In this document: one piece after another, positions 45,538 through 55,900 of the stretch
Numbering within the stretch: position 1 is the first letter of the stretch
How the letters are laid out: every line of letters starts with the position of its first letter
Assembly: GCA_030682575.1 (NCBI GenBank)
Contig: JAUXNX010000001.1
Coordinates: 186,001 to 250,000 of the forward strand
Reading direction: 5' to 3'
DNA length: 64,000 bases
From: Gammaproteobacteria bacterium
GTDB lineage: Bacteria > Pseudomonadota > Gammaproteobacteria > Pseudomonadales > Pseudohongiellaceae
The notes under the pieces: generated by a model
The model's database searches: none
What the model saw: the letters and a program-made list of their open reading frames with translations, nothing else
Told to the model about the DNA's origin: nothing
Program-made: the position numbers and the translations under genes

Positions 45538-47199
45538 TCAGTTGCTGAACAGGTTGCGGATACTCGCGATCAGACCGCCCTGTTTTTCTGCGGGTGCCAT
45601 CACAGCCGGTTCGAAGACCTTGACCGGGGACTCCACTGCAGGCACTGCTCCAGCTCGATGATCCAGCGCCGCTTTCTCGGCGTCGTCAACAAGACTGAAA
45701 CTCTTGTCTTCCACTTTTGCAATGACTTCGTTACCAGCCTCATCTGCGAAGCTTAGACGATTATTGCTCTCCTGGAAGGCCAGCATCTCCTTGCAGATTT
45801 CGTCGTACTCCTCAGCCGTGAGCAGATCCGGACGTTCCTTCATGTTCAGCGTGAACTGTTTGTCATTGGCTGCTGAAAGATAGTGCAGGTTTTTCTTGGT
45901 GGTGAGCAGCAATCCCTCTTCCTTGGCCTTTTCATACAGCGGCGTACCACGCAGCGGAATGTAAGGGAAGAAGAAGAAAAACTCCGGCGCAATGCGACGA
46001 TTCAGTTCCAGCGTCTGGCGCATGTTCTCCGCTGTTTCCAGTGGCATGCCAACAATATTGAAGGTCAACCGGTTGATACCTGCCTTCTTGCAGTTGTCGG
46101 CGGCGTCGATAACCTGTTGATTCGTCATCTTGCGACCCAGCATCGTGGAACGATACTTTTCATCACCACTCTCGATGCCAAACCAGATTGTGTGACATCC
46201 AGCCTCTTTTGCCGACTCACAGAATTTTTCGTTCATCACTTCCACGCGGGAATTGATGGAGAACGGCAGATGGATCTTCTCTTTGTATATCTCGAAGAAC
46301 GCACGCACGAATTTCAGATTGGAGAGGAACAGTTCGTCCCAGAATTCGAAATAGCCGACGTTGTACTTGTCGCGCAGACGGATCAGTTCGTTGACCATGT
46401 CATCAGGATCGTACTTGCGCAGGAATTCCTTCTTGACCTTCCAACCATCCAACAGCGGCGTGTTGCAGCAATAAGTGCAACGATAAGGACAGCCGCGCCC
46501 GGTCATCACCGGCAGCACCACCTTTTCCTTCGGTCCGAAGATCGAGGTGTTCACATCCTTGAAGCTGTTGTCCTTTGCGAAAATATCGTAATCCGGAAAC
46601 GGCAGTGCTGCGAGATCGCCGATCTGGTGCGGTTCGGTCCTGATGACTTCGCCATCATTGAGCTTCTCCCACATGCCATCCACAGGGCCGTCCTTGCTGC
46701 CACGCAGGAACTGCACGAGATTGCCGATGGCATACTCGCCGTCGCCCACGCAGATGAAGTCCACGTTCGGGTTCTCGATGGTCTGCTCCTGGGACAGCAT
46801 GGCCTGGTAGCCACCGATGCAGATCGGCAGCTCCGGCAGCATCGACTTGATGATCGCGAAATAGGGTTCCATCGGATACCAGTGCGGACTCATCACGGAG
46901 AAGGCGATCAGGTCAGGCTGCAACTCGGCGATGCTGCGGGCATAGTTTTCGGGATTGTAGAGTTCGGCGTCGCGCACTATCAGAATGGGCTTGAGGATCA
47001 CTTCAACCCACGGGAAATCACGCTTCAAATAAGCTGACATGCTGGCAAGTGGCATCGCCACTTCGTTACCATCCGGGGAGTAGAAACTGAATACCAGACG
47101 CAGCTTTTTACCGGCTGCCTTGCCATACCACTTCGATTTGACCTGAGGGTAAACGGGACGTTCGGAACTTACCGCTATAAGATCAGCTATTGAATTCAT
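45538..47199 (-). CDS. B12-binding-domain radical SAM protein
   Basis: A 553-residue radical SAM enzyme. The N-terminal cobalamin-binding domain spans about residues 30-170 (PLASMSAYLKRDFPWVEVIL; ICIGGYQAMLSQEQTIENPN). The cluster motif C237xxxC241xxC244 follows in GRGCPYRCTYCCNTPLL. The later NSRVEVMNEKFCESAKEAGC and GIESGDEKYRSTMLGR are typical of the SAM barrel. These enzymes (class B methylase-like) often alkylate secondary metabolites or tRNA. The substrate here is unknown, and no biosynthetic cluster is visible. Confidence 0.88.
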   Translation of the reverse strand: MNSIADLIAVSSERPVYPQVKSKWYGKAAGKKLRLVFSFYSPDGNEVAMPLASMSAYLKRDFPWVEVILKPILIVRDAELYNPENYARSIAELQPDLIAFSVMSPHWYPMEPYFAIIKSMLPELPICIGGYQAMLSQEQTIENPNVDFICVGDGEYAIGNLVQFLRGSKDGPVDGMWEKLNDGEVIRTEPHQIGDLAALPFPDYDIFAKDNSFKDVNTSIFGPKEKVVLPVMTGRGCPYRCTYCCNTPLLDGWKVKKEFLRKYDPDDMVNELIRLRDKYNVGYFEFWDELFLSNLKFVRAFFEIYKEKIHLPFSINSRVEVMNEKFCESAKEAGCHTIWFGIESGDEKYRSTMLGRKMTNQQVIDAADNCKKAGINRLTFNIVGMPLETAENMRQTLELNRRIAPEFFFFFPYIPLRGTPLYEKAKEEGLLLTTKKNLHYLSAANDKQFTLNMKERPDLLTAEEYDEICKEMLAFQESNNRLSFADEAGNEVIAKVEDKSFSLVDDAEKAALDHRAGAVPAVESPVKVFEPAVMAPAEKQGGLIASIRNLFSN

Positions 47200-47460
47200 G
47201 CGCAGGCCTGGGCTCCAGATTCGGACTTCTTTCGACTATTCGGAACAGCGATTTGGTGGTCGTCTGTATTAACCGACTATTTTGGTGGGAAATAGTACCA
47301 CAAAAGATGTCGATGCCAGCCTGCTTTCTTGCCGTCAACGCTGAGCCCCCCTCGAACAGGGGGCATGACTCACGGCTTGGGAGTCCCTGGTGTGCCGGTT
47401 TCCACCAGAAGCAAATTACTCTATTCTTGGGCGCAAATTCATCGACAGAAAAGGCCCGCA

Positions 47461-48015
47461 ATGGATGCTCTGAACGCACTTCACACTCGAACCTCAGCTG
47501 GCCGCGTCACCGGCCCCGCACCAGAGGAAGCGACATTGCAGAACATTTTTCGTGCCGCGCTCCGAGCTCCGGATCACGGCCAATTGCGCCCATGGCGATT
47601 CCTGCGTATCGAGGGCGAATCATTACAGCGCCTTGGTAATCTCTTCGTGGCCGCCGCCCTGTATGACAATCCCGCTCTCAACGCGGAAGAGCAGGAGAGT
47701 GTGCGGAGCAAGGCTCTGCGTGCTCCGCTGGTCATCGTGACAGTTTCCAAAGCGGCAGAGCATCCAAGGATTCCCATTCTGGAGCAGGAGCTCTCGGCAG
47801 GTTCGGCAACTCACGCAATGCTGGTGGCGGCCCACGCCCAGGGTCTGGGCGCAGTCTGGAGAACCGGCCCCATGGCAACTCACGCTATTGTGAGTCGTGG
47901 CCTTGGGCTCGGTGAAAACGAAAAAATCATTGCTTTCCTGTATGTAGGGCACCTGGATGGGAGTCCGCGACCGCTGCGCGAACTGTCTCTGGACGACTAT
48001 GTCCAACACTGGTAG
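47461..48015 (+). CDS. Nitroreductase family protein (YdjA-like)
   Basis: A 184-residue FMN-dependent nitroreductase-like protein. The segment FRAALRAPDHGQLRPWRFLR is the YdjA-type flavin-binding start. ATHAMLVAAHAQGLGAVWRT and IIAFLYVGHLDGSPRP complete the fold. YdjA-type proteins are short, single-domain members. An AAAGG site lies about ten bases before the ATG at 47461, while the open frame begins 44 codons earlier without family similarity. Its natural substrate is not known. Confidence 0.9.
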   Translation: MDALNALHTRTSAGRVTGPAPEEATLQNIFRAALRAPDHGQLRPWRFLRIEGESLQRLGNLFVAAALYDNPALNAEEQESVRSKALRAPLVIVTVSKAAEHPRIPILEQELSAGSATHAMLVAAHAQGLGAVWRTGPMATHAIVSRGLGLGENEKIIAFLYVGHLDGSPRPLRELSLDDYVQHW

Positions 48016-48079
48016 ACAGCATATAAGCCTGCCCAGCAGGTGACCGAATCGCCCTGAAAGCCGGAGAGCTCCCTGACCC

Positions 48080-48655
48080 ATGCGTACCACCATATTCTCA
48101 ACTCCTGTACTGACCCCCTTGCTGCGCCTCCTCGCCATCTTGTTACTGAAGTTGAGCGGCTGGAAGGCAGTAGGTCGTCCGCTGGAGAATGCCCGCTTTG
48201 TCCTGATCGGCGCCCCTCATACCAGTAACTGGGATTTCGTGGTGATGCTGCTGGTAGTCCTGAAATTGCGCCTGAAGCTCTTCTGGATGGGCAAGAACAG
48301 TCTCTTTCCCACGCCTCTGGGCTGGCTGATGAAGTGGCTCGGCGGGATTCCCGTGGACCGCAGTCGCAATCACAATCTGGTCGACCACACGGTGAAGCAA
48401 TACAAGGAGAATCCGGAGCTGATAGTTTTGATTCCCCCTGAAGGCACCCGCAGCCGGGTCAAGGAATGGAAGACGGGTTTCTATCACATCGCGGTGAATG
48501 CGGAAGTACCCGTACTGATGGGATACATCGATGCCGCAAAAAAGGAGGCAGGGCTCGCCGACTTCTTCCATCCGACCGGCAATATCGAAGTGGATATGCC
48601 AGCTATCCGCGCCTTCTATGCGGGCAAGACCGGTATCAATCCGGAAAACGCCTGA
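48080..48655 (+). CDS. Lysophospholipid acyltransferase (PlsC-like)
   Basis: A 191-residue 1-acyl-glycerol-3-phosphate acyltransferase-like protein. The catalytic motif HTSNWD (H47, D52) is of the HX4D type. The acceptor-binding motif IPPEGTRSRVKEWKTGFYHI follows. The first 30 residues are a hydrophobic membrane anchor. It is shorter than PlsC (about 245 residues) and belongs to the small acyltransferase branch. It lies 64 bases after the nitroreductase gene and converges on the TetR gene. Confidence 0.88.
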   Translation: MRTTIFSTPVLTPLLRLLAILLLKLSGWKAVGRPLENARFVLIGAPHTSNWDFVVMLLVVLKLRLKLFWMGKNSLFPTPLGWLMKWLGGIPVDRSRNHNLVDHTVKQYKENPELIVLIPPEGTRSRVKEWKTGFYHIAVNAEVPVLMGYIDAAKKEAGLADFFHPTGNIEVDMPAIRAFYAGKTGINPENA

Positions 48656-48661
48656 TGAAGA

Positions 48662-49372
48662 TCAGGCGTCCTGATAGTTGAGATTGTGCAGCGTTGTCTC
48701 GTACACGAACGCTGCATACTCATCGATCCGCGTGCCCAAGAGCTGAAACTTCCAGCGCTTGAGGTACCACTGCTGCAGCATCGAGGTGGTGTTGGCGGCG
48801 AGCAGTGCAACCTTGTCTGCCTTGAAGATTCCCGCCGCAATGCCTGCAACAAAGGTCTCCTGCAGACGTTCGTCGAACTTGATCTCCATTTGCATGGCCG
48901 CCTCACGCTGATCTCGGGACAAACCCTTGGCCTCCAGATAGCAGAAGTAATACCAGGGATGCATGATGTCGTTCATGTAGATGTCGCCATAGATGATGGC
49001 CTTGAGGCGATCCAATGGCCCCAGATCCAGCACCGCCTGATCCGACATCACATCATCTATGGTCTTGCGCAGCACTTCCTCGATGGCGGAGGCAAGATCG
49101 TCCTTGCTGCCGATATAAGCATAGAGTCCACCCATGCTGATGCCGGTCTCGCGACTGAGGTCGCGCAGACTCATGGCCTGGAAGCCCTTGGAGTTGGCCA
49201 GACGGAAGGTGCAAGTGAAGATCTTTTCGAGATTGCCAACTGCCACCTGCGGATTCTTGATCTGCATCTTTTCGCGATGCGTATCGAACACCCTGCGCCA
49301 GAGCGGCTCGCCTTCCAGTACCCAGGTACGGCGGAACGCATCAATACTGATATCTTGAGGCCATTGGTCCAT
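48662..49372 (-). CDS. TetR/AcrR family regulator
   Basis: A 236-residue regulator. The N-terminal TetR DNA-binding domain contains GFQAMSLRDLSRETGISMGG with LYAYIGSKDDLASAI, and a C-terminal ligand domain follows. The start at 49372 has GGAG six bases upstream; the frame runs to 49489 without family sequence. It is divergent from the acyl-CoA dehydrogenase gene, a common layout for fatty-acid regulators, so an acyl-CoA ligand is plausible but unproven. Confidence 0.9.
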   Translation of the reverse strand: MDQWPQDISIDAFRRTWVLEGEPLWRRVFDTHREKMQIKNPQVAVGNLEKIFTCTFRLANSKGFQAMSLRDLSRETGISMGGLYAYIGSKDDLASAIEEVLRKTIDDVMSDQAVLDLGPLDRLKAIIYGDIYMNDIMHPWYYFCYLEAKGLSRDQREAAMQMEIKFDERLQETFVAGIAAGIFKADKVALLAANTTSMLQQWYLKRWKFQLLGTRIDEYAAFVYETTLHNLNYQDA

Positions 49373-49565
49373 TCTTGCTCCACTAAATGCAGTGTCTCCG
49401 GAAACAGGGTGGTAAGTGTAATCTGATCTACCGTGCGAATTAAACAGTTTTCTGCGCCGACTCTCTTCACGATAACTCCATGAACACACTCATAATTTAT
49501 CACTGACATGCTATCCTCGGCAGAACTGCTCTGATGAGCGTTTGCCAACACAGAAGAGGCTAACA

Positions 49566-51347
49566 ATGTCGAATTACCAGGCACCACTGCGGGACATGAA
49601 ATTTCACACCGACGAAGTCCTGGACTTTCCAGCACACTATTCTGGATTTGCACAAGGGCAGGAGGCGAGTCCGGACATCGTCACGGCAATTCTGGAGAGC
49701 GCGGCGCAGTTTGCCGAAGAAGTTCTAGCGCCGCTGGACAAGGTGGGAGACGAAATCGGTTGCCAATGGCACGACGGAGAAGTGACAACTCCGCCAGGAT
49801 TCAAGGCAGCGTATGCTGAATACATCGCCAATGGCTGGACAACATTATCAATGCCTGTCGAGCTCGGCGGTCAGGGTCTGCCCGCGTCACTCTCCGGTCT
49901 ATGCATGGAGATCATGTGCACAGCCAATCACGCATGGACCATGTATCCCGGCTTGAGCATGGGCGGTATCCAGACGATTGCGGCACACGCCGATGACTCA
50001 TTGAAACAGCTCTACCTGCCCAGCCTGATTGCTGGTCAGTGGTCTGCCACCATGTGCCTGACCGAAGCGCATTGCGGTTCCGATCTTGGGCTCTTGCGCA
50101 CACGGGCCACACCCTCGGCAGATGGCAGTTATCGCATAACCGGCAGCAAGATTTTCATCTCTTCCGGCGAGCATGATCTCACCGACAACATCGTTCATAT
50201 CGTGCTGGCGAGATTGCCGGATGCACCACCCGGCATCAAGGGCATCTCGCTGTTTCTTGTACCCAAATTCATGGTCACCGAGAGCGGCAAAGTCGGCTCC
50301 CGCAATACTGTGCGATGTGGCTCTATAGAACACAAAATGGGCATCCACGGCAATGCCACCTGCGTCATCAACTTCGACGATGCCGTTGGCTATCTGATCA
50401 GCCCGCCCAACAAAGGCATGAGCTGCATGTTCACGTTCATCAATGAGTCGCGCATGGGCGTGGCCCAGCAGGCACTGGCGCAGATCGAAGTGTCACATCA
50501 GAACGCGCTGCGCTATGCCCGCGACCGCGTGCAATTCCGTGGCACTGTACGCAGGAATCCCGAGGCCCAGGCCGACCCGATCATTGTGCATCCCGACATT
50601 CGCCGCATGCTGTTCACGCAGAAAGCCTTTGCGGAGGGGGGACGGGCGCTGAGTTACTTCCTCGCCAAGCAGGCTGATCTCGAACGCTACAGCGATAACG
50701 CGGACGTGCGTGAAAACGCTGATGCCCTGCTCTCTCTGCTCACACCCGTGGCCAAGGGTTTCCTCTCGGAAGTAGCGATGGAGGCGACCAGTTATGGCAT
50801 CCAGATCTTCGGCGGTCATGGCTATGTGCGCGAGTGGGGTCAGGAACAACACTTCCGGGATGCGCGCATCACTTCCATCTACGAAGGTACTTCAGGAATT
50901 CAGGGACTTGATCTGCTGGGCCGCAAGATTCTTGCGAGCGGCGGTCAGGCGCTGGCGCCGTTTGTCATGCTTGTGAGCGGATTCTGCCAGCAGAACCCCT
51001 CCGGCACGTGGACTGCAGACGTGCAAAAGCATCTGCAGGAGTGGACTGCGCTTACGGCAGAGCTTGGTCAAAAAGCCATGCAGAATCCCGATGAAGTGAA
51101 CGCTGCGGCGTACGACTATCTGATGTACTCGGGCTATACGGTGCTCGCGTGGATCTGGGCACAGGCTGACAACGTCGCAAATGCGGCATTGCAGAAAGAT
51201 CCTTCCGATCAGGAAGCAGAGTTCTATCACGGCAAGATTGCCACGGCGCGTTTCTACTTCGAGAGGATATTGCCGCGCACGCTGGCACTGGCCGTCAGTA
51301 TGCGCTCGGGAGTGGAAAACCTGCCGGAATTCCCGCCGCTGTCTTGA
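49566..51347 (+). CDS. Acyl-CoA dehydrogenase with C-terminal extension (DmdC-like)
   Basis: A 593-residue flavin-dependent acyl-CoA dehydrogenase, longer than the 380-residue classical enzymes because of a C-terminal acetyl-CoA-dehydrogenase-like domain. The start MSNYQAPLRDMKFHTDEVLD is typical of this long class, which includes DmdC (3-methylmercaptopropionyl-CoA dehydrogenase). FAD-site motifs are MCLTEAHCGSDLGLLRTRA and TGSKIFISSGEHDLTDNIVH. The catalytic Glu is in SIYEGTSGIQ. A GAGG site precedes the ATG. Substrate specificity is not resolvable from sequence alone. Confidence 0.93.
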   Translation: MSNYQAPLRDMKFHTDEVLDFPAHYSGFAQGQEASPDIVTAILESAAQFAEEVLAPLDKVGDEIGCQWHDGEVTTPPGFKAAYAEYIANGWTTLSMPVELGGQGLPASLSGLCMEIMCTANHAWTMYPGLSMGGIQTIAAHADDSLKQLYLPSLIAGQWSATMCLTEAHCGSDLGLLRTRATPSADGSYRITGSKIFISSGEHDLTDNIVHIVLARLPDAPPGIKGISLFLVPKFMVTESGKVGSRNTVRCGSIEHKMGIHGNATCVINFDDAVGYLISPPNKGMSCMFTFINESRMGVAQQALAQIEVSHQNALRYARDRVQFRGTVRRNPEAQADPIIVHPDIRRMLFTQKAFAEGGRALSYFLAKQADLERYSDNADVRENADALLSLLTPVAKGFLSEVAMEATSYGIQIFGGHGYVREWGQEQHFRDARITSIYEGTSGIQGLDLLGRKILASGGQALAPFVMLVSGFCQQNPSGTWTADVQKHLQEWTALTAELGQKAMQNPDEVNAAAYDYLMYSGYTVLAWIWAQADNVANAALQKDPSDQEAEFYHGKIATARFYFERILPRTLALAVSMRSGVENLPEFPPLS

Positions 51348-51356
51348 ATGTGAGAG

Positions 51357-52064
51357 TCAGAGCCAGAAGGAGAGCACCGCCGCCAGACCACAAACACTGC
51401 ACAGCGTCAACGAGGCAATGCGTAGCTGTTTATGCGGCACCTTCGTCATGCTGTAGCGCGCTATCAGAAAACCGATGAAAGTGGCTGGCAACAGAGGCAG
51501 CGAGAGCAGAATCTGACGACTGCCAAACTGCCCAACCGGCGCCAGCACCACCAATGACATCAAGCAACTGATCACGAAGAATGCCGAGAGATTGGCGCGA
51601 ATCAGATTTACTTCCTGATGCTGCCACAGCAGTGCCATCGGCGGCCCGCCTATCGATGAACTGGTGCCCATGAAGCCGGACATGAATCCTGCGAACATCA
51701 TGCGACCCGGAGTCGGTTGCCAGCGCAGCGACGTCATGCTTACCGCCACCGCCGCGAGCACCGACAACCCTATCCACAATGCCAGCCAGTCCTTGTCGAT
51801 CCATAACAGCAGAGCCGCGCCCAGAATTGACCCGGGCACGCGCCCGATCACCGCATTGCCCAGCCCCCGAAACGAGACCTGGCCTCGATAGCTGTATACA
51901 TTGAACACCGACAGCACCAGCGCACACACGGTAATCGGCGCAGGCACGTAATAGGGATCAATGAAGTACAGAATCGGTGCGGCAATGACTGCCAGGCCGA
52001 AGCCGATGGCAGTCTGCACAAACGCGCCGAGCACGATCACAAGACAGGCAAGCAGGATTTCCAT
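51357..52064 (-). CDS. TauE/SafE (TSUP) family permease
   Basis: A 235-residue membrane protein with about seven to eight segments. The N-terminal LGAFVQTAIGFGLAVIAAPI and the central FMSGFMGTSSSIGGPPMALL are the repeated TSUP motif. Family members move sulfite, sulfoacetate or other anions. It lies downstream of a frameshifted repeat gene and converges on the dehydrogenase. Confidence 0.88.
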   Translation of the reverse strand: MEILLACLVIVLGAFVQTAIGFGLAVIAAPILYFIDPYYVPAPITVCALVLSVFNVYSYRGQVSFRGLGNAVIGRVPGSILGAALLLWIDKDWLALWIGLSVLAAVAVSMTSLRWQPTPGRMMFAGFMSGFMGTSSSIGGPPMALLWQHQEVNLIRANLSAFFVISCLMSLVVLAPVGQFGSRQILLSLPLLPATFIGFLIARYSMTKVPHKQLRIASLTLCSVCGLAAVLSFWL

Positions 52065-52152
52065 CAGGCAACCGCGACAGGAGGAAAAGTGGCGGCGATC
52101 TTAACAGTTCCGGCTACAAATCGTAAGGTTGCAAGCCCCCACAGAAGTGAGC

Positions 52153-52646
52153 TCAATCATTCCTGGCAGCTGTGCGAAATTCGTTGCCTTCGCTGATGTT
52201 GACCCGGCGCAGGTCGATACTGCCGGAGCCATTCTCATGGATCACCACTTCTCTCTGCACGTCGCGCACGTCAATGCTGCCGGAACCATCATGAATGCCA
52301 ACACTGCGACCCACCTGGGCAATGCGCAGGGCACCCGAACCATCTTCCACATCGACGTTGCCCATCACGTGACTGATGTCGATCATGCCAGACCCATCAC
52401 GCACATCCACGTTGCCATCCACGTCTTCCACACTGAGTTCTCCGGAGCCGTCGCGGATCACCACCCAGCACGTGCCTCAATCTCCAATTGCTTGATGTTT
52501 TCCATTGGAACGGAAAACGCGACTGTCTTCTCATAGCTGCAGACATCTGCCAGGACCACCACTGGCAGCAGCAGAAAGATAAAGGAAGTCACCAGGGTGA
52601 CGCGCTTGCGCGAGACGAGACATGGTTTGCTATGCGGTGTTTCCAT
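52153..52646 (-). pseudogene. Frameshifted repeat protein (DGSGxIDV repeats)
   Basis: Two overlapping reading frames form one gene. The first (from 52646) has a signal segment (TLVTSFIFLLLPVVVLADVC) and stops after ARAGW. The second continues at once in another frame with VVIRDGSGELSVEDV. Five repeats of about 18 residues follow, each with a DGSG core (VDVRDGSGMIDI, VDVEDGSGALRI, and so on). They resemble the beta-helix repeats of DUF4097-type proteins. Adding one base near 52460 restores a single frame. It may be a true mutation, a programmed slip or an assembly error in the GGGTGGTG run. Confidence 0.7.
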
Positions 52647-52988
52647 TGTGTTGTATCTCCAAAACTGTTCGTTGTTGAAACGCTTTTCAAACGTTTAGTA
52701 GGCTCAGTGGTCAGCTAAATCCCCTCTGTGAACCCTCATGGGAGTTCTGTTTGAGAAGGGTTTAGCAACAAGCGCGCCAACACAATGAAATCTGTTTATC
52801 TTATTGTTTTAAAGAATATTAGTTAGAGAAAACAAGAAAAGCCCCGCAGTGATATTCGCGGATTTTCTTATTTATTGGCGAATATACCCATCCAGATCAC
52901 GTGTGCAGGTTGTGTTTGTTATTTCAGAGCCGGATACTGTACATTATTACAGCCTTTCAATTTCCCTGTGCCACGAGAGCAGATTCGT
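52647..52988. other. Upstream region of the double uvrA
   Basis: A divergent gap of about 342 bases, AT-richer than its surroundings. Besides the LexA box listed separately, it holds an 8-bp inverted repeat (ATATTCGC at 52852, GCGAATAT at 52878) with an 18-base spacer, of unknown meaning. No gene is seen. Confidence 0.5.
52937..52952 (+). promoter_or_regulatory. LexA (SOS) box
   Basis: CTGTACATTATTACAG is a perfect CTGT-N8-ACAG dyad. It fits the E. coli-type consensus TACTGTATATATATACAG closely, including the TA before CTGT. It ends 36 bases before the start of the tandem uvrA gene. SOS control by LexA is the expected role. Confidence 0.85.
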
Positions 52989-55900
52989 ATGCAGAACATC
53001 CAGGACGGCATCGTCATCAAGGGCGCCCGCCAGAACAATCTCAAGAACCTCAGCCTGACACTGCCGACCGGCAAGCTGATCGTGATCACCGGCGTGAGCG
53101 GTTCAGGCAAATCCACGCTGGCGTTCGACACCATCTATGCCGAAGGTCAACGCCGCTATGTGGAAACCTTCTCTGCCTACGCGCGGCAGTTCCTGGATCG
53201 CATGGACAAGCCTGCGGTGGACAGCATCCTCGGCATCCCTCCGGCCATCGCCATCGATCAGAGCAATCCGGTGCGCACCTCGCGCTCCACCGTGGGCACG
53301 ATGACCGAGCTGAACGATTACCTGAAGCTGGCGTTCGCGCGGCTTGCCCTGCTGCATTGCCCGCAGTGTGCGCGCATTGTGCGCAAGGACACGCCGCAGA
53401 GCATCGTCGCCGACCTGCATGAGCGCCTGCAGCAGGAGCAGCGCATCAACATCTGCCTGCCTATCCGTGTGCCACACAATTTCAGTGAGGAAGAGATCGT
53501 GCAACTCCTCGGTCAGCAGGGCTATACCCGCATCCAGTCGCGCCACAGAACCGACAAGGGCGATGTGGTGGAAGCGGTGCAGGATCGCCTGCGGCTGAAC
53601 GAGGCCAATCGCGAACGTCTCGGTGAGGCATTGGAGGTGGCGATGCATCACGGCAATGGTCGCGTGGTCGTGTATCCAATCTCCGAAGGTGAATCAGCGA
53701 GTGACAAGGACACTGCCCTGCCCCCGCTGCGCTTTTCCAGTCATCATCACTGCGCCGATTGCGACATCGAATTCGCCGAACCCCAACCCAGCCTGTTCTC
53801 GTTCAACTCCCCCATTGGCGCGTGTGATGAGTGCCGTGGCTTCGGACGCATCATCGGCGTGGACTTCGGATTGGTGATTCCCGACGAGAACAAGTCGCTC
53901 GCCCAGGGTGCGGTGAGACCCTGGCAGACGCCCAGCTTCAAGGAATGCCAGGACGACATGATGCGCTTTGCGCGCAAGCGCAAAATCCCCACAGACACGC
54001 CATGGTCTCAGCTCAGTACCGAACATCAGCAATGGGTGCTGGAAGGCGAAGGCTCCTCGGAAGATGGTCTGTGGTATGGCGTGCGGCGGTTCTTCAACTG
54101 GCTCGAAACCAAGGCCTACAAGATGCACATCCGGGTGCTGCTGTCGAAGTACCGCGCCTATACGGAGTGTCATGTATGTCATGGCACCCGCTTGAAGGCG
54201 GAGAGTCTGTGGTGGCGATTGCATGGGGCAGATCGGCATCTCAACATCAACGAAGTGATGACGCTGTCGCTGGAGCATTGTGCGGATTTTTTTGCGGCGT
54301 TGGCGGGGGGCAGGATCGACAGCGGGGATGGTGGGAATATTCATTCGCGAGCGAGGCTCGCTCCCACAGGGAGTGCGGGGAGTGCGTTGGATGAGGCAAC
54401 GCAACTGTTGATGACGGAGGTGCGTTCACGACTCGGCTATCTGCTCGATGTCGGGCTCGGCTATCTCACCCTGGACAGGCAATCGCGCACGCTCAGCGGC
54501 GGCGAAGTGCAGCGCATCAATCTCACCACCGCGCTCGGCACATCACTGGTCAACACGCTGTTCGTGCTCGACGAGCCCAGCATTGGTCTGCATTCGCGGG
54601 ACATGACGCGCATGATCCGCATCCTGCATCGCCTGCGCGATGCGGGCAACACGCTGATTGTGGTGGAGCACGATCCACAGGTGATGCTCGCCGCCGATCT
54701 CATCATCGACATCGGGCCGGGGCCGGGCAAGGACGGTGGTGAGATCCGCTTCATGGGCACGCCTGCACAGTTGCTGAAGCACAAGGACAGCCTCACGGCG
54801 CAGTATCTGAATGGCAAGCGTTCGGTGCTGGATCTGGTGTTGCAGCAGAAGTCAGAACGCGAAGATCAGAATCGAACTGCGGGAGTGGCGGATACTGCCG
54901 CAACGTATTCACTCGCGAAGCCCGCTTCTGCAAGAGCCACTTCGGGAACGAGCCCTGCTCGCGATTTCCAGAGCGCTCCCGCAGTCTCCATCCAGGGAGC
55001 AAGTGAGCATAACCTTCGTGACATGGACATCCGCATCCCTCTCGGCCAGCTCGTGTGTCTCACTGGCGTCAGTGGTTCAGGTAAATCCACCCTCATTCAC
55101 GACGTGCTCTATCGCGCCGCATGCAAATATTTCGGACAGGCCACCGAGGCTCCCGGCGCACACACAGCGGTAACCGGTCTCGAACACGTGCAGAACGTGG
55201 TGATGGTGGACCAGAGTCCCATCGGCAAGACCACACGCTCCATTCCAGCCACCTATGTCGGTGCGTTCGATGTGATCCGCCAGCGCTTCATCAGCGAACC
55301 GCTGGCGAAGGAACGCGCCTACACCGTCGGCACGTTCAGCTTCAATGCGGGCAACGGACGCTGCCCCACCTGCTCCGGTAACGGCTTCGAGCATGTCGAG
55401 ATGCAGTTCCTCAGCGACGTGTATTTGCGTTGCCCGGAGTGCAACGGCAAACGCTATCGCCGCGAGATACTCGAAGTACGCATCTCCGGTGCCACGCCGG
55501 GGCGCAAGACCATTGCCGATGTGTTGGAGATGACGGTCAGCGAAGCACTCGCCTTCTTCGCCGACGATGCGGGCGTGATCGAATGCCTGCAGCCACTGCT
55601 CGATGTCGGTCTGCAGTATGTGCAGTTGGGTCAGGCCGTACCCACACTCAGTGGCGGCGAGGCGCAGCGTCTTAAACTCGCGGGTCATCTCGCGACCATC
55701 GCGCAGGAGCAATCGAAGGCCGCAGGCAAGCGCAAACGCAGTACAGGAAAGCCTGCGAAGGGCCTGCTGTTTCTCTTCGACGAACCGACAACGGGATTGC
55801 ACTTTCATGACATCAGCGTGCTGATGAGCGCATTCCGCAAGCTTATCAATGCGGGGCATTCGCTTCTCATCATCGAACACAATCTCGACGTGATCCGCGT

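Noticed and set aside
47200-47460. Cobalamin riboswitch between the radical SAM and nitroreductase genes
   Set aside because: There is a hairpin but I found no B12-box or conserved core of a cobalamin riboswitch.
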